From Ruoffia halotolerans (GTDB lineage: Bacteria > Bacillota > Bacilli > Lactobacillales > Aerococcaceae): a stretch of 64,000 bases of DNA. The DNA lies in assembly GCF_014049385.1 (NCBI RefSeq), contig NZ_JACAOA010000006.1:31330-95329 (forward strand), written 5' to 3'. Below the pieces are notes generated by a model that was not told the origin of the DNA, ran no database searches, and saw only the letters and a list, made by a program, of their open reading frames with translations. A program made the translations under genes and the position numbers. Of this stretch, positions 49,596 to 58,252 are shown in pieces (within the stretch, counting starts at the first letter, position 1; every line of letters begins with the position of its first letter).

Positions 49596-50336
49596 ATGAA
49601 TTTTCAAAATGTGACCTTTAAGACAATCGTGACTCATATTCAACAGAATATTTTTAAGATATTAGTACTGACGGTGTTGGTTATCGTCTTATTATCGGCT
49701 ATCCTACCTAGCCAACAATCGTCAACCGATTATGTCAAACTGTTCGAAAGTAACTCAACTCATTCGGCGGAATCAACCCAAGAACCTGAAGTTAATACGG
49801 ATTTAGCAGCAATATCTGGGCTAAAACAACAGACGGAAGAGCGAGCAGAAGATAATGAACAGCAAGTGGTTTATGTCGATATTAAAGGAGCAGTTGCCAA
49901 ACCAGATATGTATGCTTTGCCTCTAGGAAGTAGAGTTTATGATGCGATAGAAATGGCAGGGGGACTAACTGAAGAAGCCGCCACAGAAACATTAAACCAG
50001 GCGAAACTACTTGAAGATCAGATGTTGTTATACATTTATAGCTATTCAGAATTGGAACAAGCAGAGACGATACCGGAAACAAGGTCAGTTGAACCGGCTT
50101 ATATTGAAGGGTCTAATTCAATTAATGACATTGTACCTGGTCTAGTAAATATAAATTCCGCCACCGTAGATGAGTTGATGACTCTCCCGAATATTGGACC
50201 CAAAAAGGCAGCCGCAATTATTCAATTTAGAGAAGAGAATGGAAGCTTTGCTGCCATTGAAGATATTATGGCTGTTTCTGGGATAGGTGAGAAGACATTC
50301 GAGAACCTAACTGACCTTATTACGGTTTCGCCATGA
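49596..50336 (+). CDS. comEA: Competence protein ComEA
   Basis: Membrane-anchored DNA receptor for transformation. One N-terminal membrane helix (about residues 12-35) and a Ser/Thr/Glu-rich linker are followed by a SLBB domain (VYVDIKGAVAKPDMYAL). The C-terminal double helix-hairpin-helix reads NINSATVDELMTLPNIGPKK, then ISGIGEKTFENL-like (VSGIGEKTFENL). ATG 49596 follows AGGAGGA. It overlaps comEC by 4 bp. A TATATA run precedes the gene; I see no clear ComK or ComX box. Confidence 0.92.
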   Translation: MNFQNVTFKTIVTHIQQNIFKILVLTVLVIVLLSAILPSQQSSTDYVKLFESNSTHSAESTQEPEVNTDLAAISGLKQQTEERAEDNEQQVVYVDIKGAVAKPDMYALPLGSRVYDAIEMAGGLTEEAATETLNQAKLLEDQMLLYIYSYSELEQAETIPETRSVEPAYIEGSNSINDIVPGLVNINSATVDELMTLPNIGPKKAAAIIQFREENGSFAAIEDIMAVSGIGEKTFENLTDLITVSP

Positions 50337-52675
50337 TAAAATATTTACAACACATACGATATGAATGGCCCTTTATTTTTCTGCTTATTTATGTCGTGTT
50401 ACAGGCCTTTTATTACTTTAGTTTTTGGCTAATGCTACCTATTATCTTCATAGCCTTAAGAATAATTTGTTTGGGTAATCTGAAGACAGTCATAACCGTT
50501 ACTGTCTTGTCTATTTTAGTTCTTGGATATGCATTCTTTCAAACATTTCAGTTTCAAAAACTCGAGGAATTACCCATTGCCTCGCAAGAAATGCGTGCAA
50601 TTTTATATACGAATCCTTTTGATGTACAAAGTGATGAGGACTCAGTCCGTGGTGACGGGAAAGTTCAAATCGTTCATCAATCCGAGAAGATCGAATTAAG
50701 AGTAAATTTTGTTCATTGGTTAGAAGATGACGAACCTGAAAATCAAAGCATACTTGAAGAATCAACTGTTTGGTTCGTTGAAGGTAAGTTTGAAAAGCCG
50801 GATGTGGCTAGAAATTTTGATGTATTTGATTATAAAGCTTACTTAGCTACCCAAAATATCGCCTGGGAATTTGAAATTACTAACATATATCAGCTTAAAT
50901 CGGACCCATCATTTGTTGGCAAATTAGATACATTCAGATATAAGATATTGGAGCCCTTTATTAAGCTAAACCATCATGAGTGGATTGCGATTCATAATAA
51001 GCTACTTTTCAATATTGACTCCGACACTTATAGGCACTACAAAGAAAACTTTACTGCTTTAGGAGTTGCACACTTCTTTGCAATCTCTGGTTTTCATATT
51101 TATTTTATTAGACGCTTGTTAAATAGTGTATTGCTCAGATTTGGCATGCCAATTGAATATGCGAAGATTTTAATTACAGTTGTGCTATGGCTTTACACGT
51201 GGTTAGTCGGTTGGCCGATTGGGGTCATTCGTGTCTTATCTACGAGTGCCTTAAATTCTTTAAAAACAAAGTATCGTTTACCCATCGCTTCTTTAGATAG
51301 CCTTGCCATCGTGGGAATTTTATTCATTTGTTTTGACCCTTTAAATGTCTTATCGCTAGGCTATACATTAAGTTTTATGATGACTTTTGTTGTGATGAGT
51401 TATAACCAAGCTACCCCAAATAAACATTCTGCCATTCAAATTATTGAAATGACTTTTGCTTGCTTGTTATTGTCCTGGCCAATTATCATGCAGACGTCAT
51501 TTGAATGGAATGTAATTCAAGTAGTGATAGTTATTTTGTTTACAGTCGTTTTTACTCATCTGATTATGCCGCTCGTCTTTTTAACGACATTATGGATTGT
51601 ATTTTCTTTCCCGGGTTTAGAAACAGTGAGTGCAATGTTAGATAGAGGTGTTGTCTTCATTAATGAACTGTTAAGCCAATCTGACGTATTTTATGCCTTT
51701 AATCTGATAGTCGGGAAGCAGACGCCAGTGATTTTTTATTTACTTATACTTGTCGCTGTATTTTTTATTGCGTTCATCCATGTTCGCCCATTTTTAAGTT
51801 ATGGTGTATTCTTGCTGATGTATTTAATTATTTTGTTTGGGGTACCCTATTTGGATCCGACGGTTAAATTAACGATGATTGATGTGGGGCAGGGAGATGC
51901 GATGTTATTTCAATTAGGTCATCAACAGGGGAATTGGTTGATTGATACCGGCGGCAAGCGACTTTGGGAACCAGTGGAAGGATCGAATATCGACCATAGT
52001 TTTGCTGAGTGGAATTTAATCCCCGCTTTAAAAGCTCTAGGTGTGAATCAATTAGATGGTGTCATTATTACCCATCCCGATATTGATCACATTGGGAATT
52101 TACAAGCTTTGTCTCAAGCGATCAACATTCAGGAGTTATGGGTGAGTGATTATACTTTGAAGAGTAATATTTGGGAAGAGATTTCAGCTCAAGTTAAAGT
52201 TAATACCGTTGTGAGTCTAGACATGGGTCAAAGCTATAAACATCCAACTATTCCGCTGACATTGTATAACCCAGCACTCTCTGATATTAAATATTCGCAA
52301 AGTGAATCCAATGATTCGTCATTGATTACTCAAATCGATATAGAAGGTCTCGCGGTATTATCATTAGGAGATGTGACTAAGCGAATTGAAACAAAAATCT
52401 TAGCGACCTATCCAGAAATTCGAGCGGATATTTTAAAAGTAGGTCATCACGGGAGTAATACGAGTACTTCTGAAGAATTACTGACGCATACTCAACCGTT
52501 CCTCGCCTTCATTTCAGCTGGTGTTAATAATCAGTACGGTCATCCCCATGCCGAAGTGACAGATTTATTAAACCAACACAGTGTTCCTTATTTAAGTACT
52601 GAAATGGTTGGCGCTGTTCAACTCACATATCACCCATTAAAGGGGTATAAAATTCGGACAGTTATTGAGAAATAA
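50333..52675 (+). CDS. comEC: Competence DNA channel protein ComEC
   Basis: Polytopic channel for uptake of single-stranded DNA. The layout is N-terminal membrane helices, an OB-like extracellular domain, the competence core (ALGVAHFFAISGFHIYFIRR), and a C-terminal metallo-beta-lactamase-like domain. That domain has IDVGQGDAMLFQ, HPDIDHIGN, SLGDVTKR and VGHHGSNTSTSEE. At 780 residues it appears complete, so natural competence genes are intact at this locus. Confidence 0.94.
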   Translation: MIKYLQHIRYEWPFIFLLIYVVLQAFYYFSFWLMLPIIFIALRIICLGNLKTVITVTVLSILVLGYAFFQTFQFQKLEELPIASQEMRAILYTNPFDVQSDEDSVRGDGKVQIVHQSEKIELRVNFVHWLEDDEPENQSILEESTVWFVEGKFEKPDVARNFDVFDYKAYLATQNIAWEFEITNIYQLKSDPSFVGKLDTFRYKILEPFIKLNHHEWIAIHNKLLFNIDSDTYRHYKENFTALGVAHFFAISGFHIYFIRRLLNSVLLRFGMPIEYAKILITVVLWLYTWLVGWPIGVIRVLSTSALNSLKTKYRLPIASLDSLAIVGILFICFDPLNVLSLGYTLSFMMTFVVMSYNQATPNKHSAIQIIEMTFACLLLSWPIIMQTSFEWNVIQVVIVILFTVVFTHLIMPLVFLTTLWIVFSFPGLETVSAMLDRGVVFINELLSQSDVFYAFNLIVGKQTPVIFYLLILVAVFFIAFIHVRPFLSYGVFLLMYLIILFGVPYLDPTVKLTMIDVGQGDAMLFQLGHQQGNWLIDTGGKRLWEPVEGSNIDHSFAEWNLIPALKALGVNQLDGVIITHPDIDHIGNLQALSQAINIQELWVSDYTLKSNIWEEISAQVKVNTVVSLDMGQSYKHPTIPLTLYNPALSDIKYSQSESNDSSLITQIDIEGLAVLSLGDVTKRIETKILATYPEIRADILKVGHHGSNTSTSEELLTHTQPFLAFISAGVNNQYGHPHAEVTDLLNQHSVPYLSTEMVGAVQLTYHPLKGYKIRTVIEK

Positions 52676-52833
52676 GGTGGAAAGATAATGTGAATAAAGA
52701 CCGTAATATCAACTTTTTGTGAGAGGTTGAAACTGTATATAAACTTTACAATAAAAGTGACAAAAAGTGATTGCTTATTTCAAATAATTAGCTATAATTA
52801 TTTTGTTTTAAAAAAGTATACAAGGAGGTTTAT

Positions 52834-53400
52834 ATGAAATTTCAGTCACAACAATTAATGATTCGTCCCGCACAGGTTGAGGATGCGAAGCAAATACAAC
52901 AAATTTATACACCCTATATATTGAATACTGTGTTTAACTTAGAGGAAACAGTAGGGACCCTTTCGTATTATGAACAATTGATTATCGAAGCTCAAAGTCA
53001 TTTGCCTTTTTTAGTAGCAGAATACGAAGGAGTCATCGTTGGTTTTGTTTATGTGAGTGAAATTTCATTTATGCTGAATCTAGTTAATACGTGCGCTTTG
53101 AGTATTTATGTAGCTGAAGATACACCTGTTCGAGGTGTCGGCCAATCACTATTCACAGCTTTAGAAAGAACATTAACTGCTTTAGGTATGACACAAATAA
53201 TTGCGAACATTGTAGCAACGAACGAAAGAAGTATTCGCTTCCATGAAAAGAATGGCTTTCAATTGCTCAGTACATTCCCTCAGGCAGGCTACAAATTCGG
53301 CCAATGGCATGATGTTAAATGGTTTGGTAAAAAACTTGTCGCAGAGCCGGAGCAATCTGAAGTATTGCCAACAGAGAGTTTATCTTTCTCTATTTATTAA
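52834..53400 (+). CDS. GNAT N-acetyltransferase (Pat-like)
   Basis: Acetyltransferase resembling phosphinothricin/methionine-sulfoximine acetyltransferases. It starts MIRPAQVEDAKQIQQIYTPY, the acetyl-CoA loop is VRGVGQSLFTALE, and the tail has NERSIRFHEKNGFQLL and FGQWHDVKWF, which are typical of that group. The substrate is not certain. A C-terminal tail of about 20 residues is extra. AAGGAGG lies before the ATG. Confidence 0.85.
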   Translation: MKFQSQQLMIRPAQVEDAKQIQQIYTPYILNTVFNLEETVGTLSYYEQLIIEAQSHLPFLVAEYEGVIVGFVYVSEISFMLNLVNTCALSIYVAEDTPVRGVGQSLFTALERTLTALGMTQIIANIVATNERSIRFHEKNGFQLLSTFPQAGYKFGQWHDVKWFGKKLVAEPEQSEVLPTESLSFSIY

Positions 53401-53532
53401 AATTACCTGGATTGTTTATACTATCTGCTTTTAAACTTATTAAAGTTATTGTAGAATGGGATTATATGACATAAATATCGTTGATATTGCGTTTATAAAA
53501 TAATTATACAATTAACAGGAGGAAGTAAGTCG

Positions 53533-54420
53533 ATGCAGAAGGTCTTTTTGAAGGTACTTTTAGGTACAGTATTGCTTGGTAATATGCCAATTCTTTCTTG
53601 GGTACAGGCTGAAGAGATACCCGAAGATATACCACAAATCCAGATTACAGAAGAAGCGGTGGCAACGGAGAATAATATTGTCAAATCTGATAATGTCCGT
53701 GCAGCTTGGACTGATTATGGAAACTACGCTCAACCGAATGAAGAAGGATATGCCTACTATATGCATGCAGATCCAGATATTTCTTCAGAAATCCTCCCAT
53801 TAGATGGAAATTCTTCTGAAGATGTCTTATTATTTACTTTTGATGATGCGCCACAAGAACCAGATAGCTATGCGCTCGAGATGGCTCAAGTTATGAAAGA
53901 AAAAGATGTTAATGCTATTTTCCTAGTTAACGGTATGTATCTAGAGTCGGAGTGGGGCAGAGAGATTACCAAACAAGTGCATGATATGGGCTTTGAAATT
54001 GGAAACCATACACATACTCACCCGAATTTACGTGAATTGACATATGAAGAACAATACAATGAGATTGTCGCAACGAATCAAGTAGTCGAAGAGATTACTG
54101 GCGCACCCGTACGTTGGTTTAGACCTCCTTTCGGATTGTTTAATATGGATACTATCTTAATTTGTAATGAGTTAGGCTTACAATTAATGACATGGTCATT
54201 TGGTTATGACTGGATGGATGAGTATTTATCTGGTCCTGAATTAGCAGCCGTATCATTGGATAATACATATATTCGACCTGGAGCAAACATATTAATGCAT
54301 GACCGTTCGTGGACGTTGGATGCTTTACCAACAATGATTGATGGCTACCGCGAGTTGGGCTACCATATCGTTGACCCGTATTTGATCCAACACCAACAGA
54401 ATAGTACAGAACCTTTATAA
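53533..54420 (+). CDS. Secreted polysaccharide deacetylase (NodB domain)
   Basis: Exported CE4 deacetylase, 295 residues. The signal peptide occupies residues 1-26 (LGTVLLGNMPILSWVQA, cleavage after VQA). The NodB motifs are TFDDAPQ (catalytic base Asp and metal Asp), NHTHTHPN (metal His pair), RWFRPPFG, and the C-terminal ILMHD. The usual TFDDGP is TFDDAP. Likely substrates are peptidoglycan GlcNAc or another surface glycan, as with lysozyme-resistance deacetylases. It has its own AGGAGGA site and is first of a run of envelope genes. Confidence 0.88.
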   Translation: MQKVFLKVLLGTVLLGNMPILSWVQAEEIPEDIPQIQITEEAVATENNIVKSDNVRAAWTDYGNYAQPNEEGYAYYMHADPDISSEILPLDGNSSEDVLLFTFDDAPQEPDSYALEMAQVMKEKDVNAIFLVNGMYLESEWGREITKQVHDMGFEIGNHTHTHPNLRELTYEEQYNEIVATNQVVEEITGAPVRWFRPPFGLFNMDTILICNELGLQLMTWSFGYDWMDEYLSGPELAAVSLDNTYIRPGANILMHDRSWTLDALPTMIDGYRELGYHIVDPYLIQHQQNSTEPL

Positions 54421-54524
54421 TTGGTATTAAAAGATTTAAGTTAGACATTAATCTAGTTTAAATCTTTTTTGTTTTACTTATGATTCTGATATTATAGGTA
54501 TTAGTTGAATGATAGGAGAGATTC

Positions 54525-55310
54525 ATGACAAATAAATTTCCAAAGAGTTTTTACTTTAAATTAAGTTTTATTATACTATTAGTGTTATTTGGTTATTTTC
54601 AGAACCAAAATTTTATACAAGCGACTTTAAATGATGAATCATTAAATGTGAACGAATCTTTTAATCTCATTATGAGAGAGGTAATGAAATTACCAAACAA
54701 CGTTGAAAATGACGAAGTTATTTCCGAATATATTTCAGGATACGCCCAACCAGGAAATCAAGTTCCCTATCAAATCCACGAAAAAATATTGTCGGATGAT
54801 AATTATGCGATTGCAAAACAATCTGCCAATCAATTTAATGCGGCGTTAGATAATCGTGCATTGAATGATGCATTTTTAAGACAAATGAATCACTTGCGAG
54901 GAACGAAAGGTTGGGAGCAAATTCAATTTGGCGAGCATCTTGAAGAAGGTGTCTTGAGGCGAGTGGAAGAGATGGGGGAGTATCATTATTTAAGCTCTAT
55001 AACGGCTGATGGAGCTGATTTTAGAGCCCAATTTCCAAGTGTTTCGGATGCAGAGTATCGCTTAGGTGAGAATTTATATGAACTCTACATCTCCGCCGGG
55101 GATGTTCATCTGACAACTTGGGAGAATGAAAAGATTTTAGCAGATTATTTATTTGATGTATATGTTGATGCCGTATCATTATCCAATTATGATATTTATC
55201 AAAGCCAATATATTTCGATCTACGCAGCACCGACAGATTATAGTGTCGATGAAGTACCATATGTGAGATTAGTTGTGTCATTAGTTTCGGATACTGAAGG
55301 GGGAATTTAA
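54525..55310 (+). CDS. Putative secreted CAP-domain-like protein
   Basis: A 261-residue protein with an N-terminal membrane or signal helix (LSFIILLVLFGYF). The second half looks like a divergent CAP/SCP domain: FLRQMNHLRGTKGW, then EGVLRRVEEMGEY, DGADFRAQFP, YRLGENLYELYIS and the final IYQSQYISIYAAPTDY strand. The CAP His residues are not clearly all present. Function unknown. It ends at the start of the hydrolase gene, so the two are co-transcribed. Confidence 0.6.
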   Translation: MTNKFPKSFYFKLSFIILLVLFGYFQNQNFIQATLNDESLNVNESFNLIMREVMKLPNNVENDEVISEYISGYAQPGNQVPYQIHEKILSDDNYAIAKQSANQFNAALDNRALNDAFLRQMNHLRGTKGWEQIQFGEHLEEGVLRRVEEMGEYHYLSSITADGADFRAQFPSVSDAEYRLGENLYELYISAGDVHLTTWENEKILADYLFDVYVDAVSLSNYDIYQSQYISIYAAPTDYSVDEVPYVRLVVSLVSDTEGGI

Positions 55311-56453
55311 TTGAAGGAAAGTTTAACGTCTAAATTATTAAAAGGTCTTGTTAAGGGCACCTTAGGCTTACTTGCCTATGATTTTGCTTATCGACTAAAA
55401 CATCCGCGCAAACAAAGTTACCAAGCAGAGGTCAATTTAAATGAAGTAGACATGTCATTGCAAGCGAACTTAGCTTGGATTGAAGAAGAGCATTATGACC
55501 GAGATATGAACATTATCGCTCGACCATATATTGAGCAATATGAACATTCTGGAGAAATTCCGGTGGGTGATGTTGCTTTATCATATTTATTTTATTTAAA
55601 AGATAGCAATCGTCCAACTGTCTTTATTGTTCATGGCTTTAATGAGTATAAAGAGATGTATTTTGAAGTTGTATATTATTTATTGCAACTCAATTATAAT
55701 GTGCTTATTTATGATGCGAGAGGTCATGGATCTTCAAGAGTTGAAACTCGTAATTCTTTAATTGATATTCAACATTTTGATTACTATATTGAAGATTTAA
55801 AAGAAGTGATTGAAAGTGTTAAAGAGACTTATGAATTGAACGAGCACTTTTTCTTATTCGCTCATTCAATGGGTGGGGCAGTAAGTACAGGATTAATTAA
55901 GAAATACCCAAAGCTAATTAAAGCAGCTATATTATCTTCACCAATGTTTAGTGTCAATACATATCCATATCCTAGATCTTTAGCTCATGCAGTAGCGAGT
56001 GGTGCCGGTTTACTGAACTTAGGTCATAAGCCCCTTCCCGCTCAAGGAAGTAATGAATTCATAGAAGCATCAACGGATGCATCTGAATATATTCCGAATC
56101 CATATTTAACACATAGTCAGCAAAGAGAAAAATATGCATTTAATTTGCGATTGGAGTCAGTTGCTCATCCAACTTCTGGGGGAACATATAATTGGTTGGC
56201 GACATCATTAGAGCAACTGAATTTGATAGTGGATGAATTAGCTTTGAAGAATATTGAAACCCCATTACTAGTATTTCGATCTGTCGAAGACAAAGTTGTT
56301 CGCGAGGATGGAATTTTTACAGCCGCTACCTACTTACCTCAAGTTGAACTTATAGCGGTAGACAATGCTGGACATTGTATTTTCCAAGAACATGATGAGA
56401 TTACTAAACCATACTTCAGTTTAATCAGTTATTTTTTGAAGCAATATAGTTAA
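55311..56453 (+). CDS. Alpha/beta hydrolase (lysophospholipase-like)
   Basis: Serine hydrolase, 380 residues, of the S33/monoacylglycerol-lipase type. It has the oxyanion segment IVHGFNEYKEMY, nucleophile elbow AHSMGGAVS, acid in RSVEDKVV and His in NAGHCIFQEHDE. The N-terminus has a short hydrophobic stretch (KGTLGLLAYDFAYRL) that may tether it to the membrane. It starts with TTG 55311 after GAAGGGGG, directly after the CAP-like gene. Lipid or ester hydrolysis is inferred. Confidence 0.85.
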   Translation: MKESLTSKLLKGLVKGTLGLLAYDFAYRLKHPRKQSYQAEVNLNEVDMSLQANLAWIEEEHYDRDMNIIARPYIEQYEHSGEIPVGDVALSYLFYLKDSNRPTVFIVHGFNEYKEMYFEVVYYLLQLNYNVLIYDARGHGSSRVETRNSLIDIQHFDYYIEDLKEVIESVKETYELNEHFFLFAHSMGGAVSTGLIKKYPKLIKAAILSSPMFSVNTYPYPRSLAHAVASGAGLLNLGHKPLPAQGSNEFIEASTDASEYIPNPYLTHSQQREKYAFNLRLESVAHPTSGGTYNWLATSLEQLNLIVDELALKNIETPLLVFRSVEDKVVREDGIFTAATYLPQVELIAVDNAGHCIFQEHDEITKPYFSLISYFLKQYS

Positions 56454-56462
56454 AATAAAAAA

Positions 56463-56495
56463 ACAGCAACAATTTTTAATTGTCGCTTTTTTTTT
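56463..56495. terminator. Bidirectional terminator between hydrolase and degV
   Basis: GCAACAAT pairs with ATTGTCGC (one mismatch) and is flanked by A7 on the left and T9 on the right, serving both convergent genes. Confidence 0.75.
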
Positions 56496-56500
56496 AAATA

Positions 56501-57349
56501 TTAATTTGTTTCGAAACCAACGATCATACCATTATGCTCTGCATAATAGCTACATAGTGCACTCGTTACACGTGTAGTAATTTTAGCGTTTGGATATTCT
56601 TTTAGAATTTCTTCTTTAAACGCGTTGGCAATATCTGGGTTAAGAACGTGAGATACTTCAATTTCTCCACCGTTATAACCTTTAGATTTTAATTCGTTAA
56701 TTAAAGTTTTTAACGCTCTCTTTTGACCTTTTGATTTATGAGCCAATTGAATTGTACCTTCTGGCGTTCGGTTACCAATTAAGCGAATACCTAATAACCC
56801 AATCATTTGACCTAAAATCTTAGACACACGCCCATTATTAACTAAGTTATCTACAGATTCTAATAAGAATGCGATATCTAGATTATCATGGTAAGCATTC
56901 AATTCTTTTACGACGGTATCGAAATCAGCCTCCGTTTCAGCTAACTCAAATGCTTTTTTAGCCAATAAGTCCATCTCTGAACCAGCTGATCGACTGTCAA
57001 AGATATGAATGTTTGCGTTAGGATTTCTCTCTAAAGTATTGTCTTTTCCTAAAGAAGCACTATTGTAACTACCTGAAAGTTGAGAAGAGATGGTAAAGCA
57101 GATGACATTCTCTGCACCTTCAAATCGTTGTGCATAGACTTCTGGGGAAGGACATGCACTTGATGTTTTTTGTTTTGTATCTTTTAGTTCTGATAAGAAG
57201 TTCGCAATATCTAGGTCTGCACTATCTACAAAAACCTCATTACCAATATTTATCATTAATGGAACGATTTCCAAAGCGATGTTTTGGTTTGTTGTTTCTA
57301 TTTCACGAATTGACGACCCTGAGTCGACAACAATTTTCCATTTTTTCAC
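56501..57349 (-). CDS. DegV family fatty-acid-binding protein
   Basis: FakB-type fatty-acid carrier: binds a fatty acid for phosphorylation by FakA. It has WKIVVDSGSSI at the N-terminus, TSSACPSPEVYAQRF and CFTISSQLSGSYNSA, which hold the head-group-binding Ser/Thr. GTG 57349 is chosen (6 nt after GAGGTG); an upstream in-frame GTG overlaps that site. Length is 282. No fakA is in the window. It might link host fatty acids to the FabT-controlled pathway. Confidence 0.88.
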   Translation of the reverse strand: MKKWKIVVDSGSSIREIETTNQNIALEIVPLMINIGNEVFVDSADLDIANFLSELKDTKQKTSSACPSPEVYAQRFEGAENVICFTISSQLSGSYNSASLGKDNTLERNPNANIHIFDSRSAGSEMDLLAKKAFELAETEADFDTVVKELNAYHDNLDIAFLLESVDNLVNNGRVSKILGQMIGLLGIRLIGNRTPEGTIQLAHKSKGQKRALKTLINELKSKGYNGGEIEVSHVLNPDIANAFKEEILKEYPNAKITTRVTSALCSYYAEHNGMIVGFETN

Positions 57350-57378
57350 ATTAATCACCTCATGTATGCATTATAATA

Positions 57379-57407
57379 ATTATATAGTAACTATCTTGTC
57401 ATTTCAA
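57379..57407 (-). promoter_or_regulatory. degV promoter
   Basis: On the minus strand TTGAAA (57402-57407) and a perfect TATAAT (57379-57384) are separated by 17 bp, 30 bp before the start. Confidence 0.7.
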
Positions 57408-57455
57408 TTCTAAGCGATGAAGACAAGCGTTATTGACGAAGAATCCATCTATCAA

Positions 57456-57484
57456 TTGTAAATGAGGTAATAAATAGGTACAAT
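57456..57484 (+). promoter_or_regulatory. Promoter of the PssA-like gene
   Basis: TTGTAA (57456-57461), 17 bp, TACAAT (57479-57484), 43 bp before the ATG at 57527. Confidence 0.6.
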
Positions 57485-57526
57485 AATAATAATAACGATT
57501 ACATATAGTATGAAAGGGTGTGTCAA

Positions 57527-58159
57527 ATGTTCTTAGGTAAAATTAATCAATCCAATGCACTCACACTGTTTAGTATGTTCTTTGGAGCGGTCGGTGTTGG
57601 GTTTTCAATGATTGGAGAATCTCAATATACAATTATCTCCTTAATTATCGCTTCAGTCGGTTATATCTTTAGTTACCGTTTCACAGCGATGTTTGAGCGA
57701 GAAGATGCTCAGATTTCATTTGATTTGGAATTTGATGTCTTAAGTAAAACCGTTGTTTATGCATTGTTACCAGCGTCATTATTAATTTCTTTATCTTTAG
57801 GATCGGTATTATCGGTCATCGTCGCGGCATTATATATTTTAGCTGTTATCATTCGACTTGCGCATTTTAACCAAGCGATTGAATTTCAAGGTGAACAGTT
57901 AGAAGGGAAGACACAAGGACTTCCTTTAGAAGCAAGTGCGATTATCATACCGATTATTTCACTGTTAGGTTATATAATACCAATGAATATATTTCAATAT
58001 GTTCTAGCAGTTGCTTATATTATTCTTGGTGCAAGTTTTGTAGTTAAGTATCCTATTCCAAAACTTCCGGAAAAATGGTTAGTTTATGTTTTAATATTGG
58101 CTCTTGTTCTTGTTGTGGCCTTTATATTCTTAGGAACTTTGACACCCGTCTTAGTTTAG
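57527..58159 (+). CDS. CDP-alcohol phosphatidyltransferase-like membrane protein, catalytic motif degenerate
   Basis: A 210-residue protein with about six to eight membrane helices. The helix pattern and the RLAHFN motif (109-114; RLARFN in PssA) resemble phosphatidylserine synthase. Where the CDP-alcohol motif D-G-x2-A-R-x8-G-x3-D-x3-D should stand, residues 50-72 keep the spacing but read Y, R, A, M, S, E, L at the key positions. All three catalytic Asp are therefore changed. It may bind lipid without catalysis. ATG 57527 follows GAAAGGG. It is monocistronic with a strong terminator. Confidence 0.6.
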   Translation: MFLGKINQSNALTLFSMFFGAVGVGFSMIGESQYTIISLIIASVGYIFSYRFTAMFEREDAQISFDLEFDVLSKTVVYALLPASLLISLSLGSVLSVIVAALYILAVIIRLAHFNQAIEFQGEQLEGKTQGLPLEASAIIIPIISLLGYIIPMNIFQYVLAVAYIILGASFVVKYPIPKLPEKWLVYVLILALVLVVAFIFLGTLTPVLV

Positions 58160-58166
58160 GATATTT

Positions 58167-58208
58167 CCGAACTTCCATTCCCTAGGGATTGAAGTTCGGT
58201 CTTTTTTT
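58167..58208 (+). terminator. Terminator of the PssA-like gene
   Basis: CCGAACTTC pairs perfectly with GAAGTTCGG, followed by TCT7. Confidence 0.9.
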
Positions 58209-58252
58209 GTATTATAATCTATAAGAAATGTATAATGAAAGAGGTGTACACA

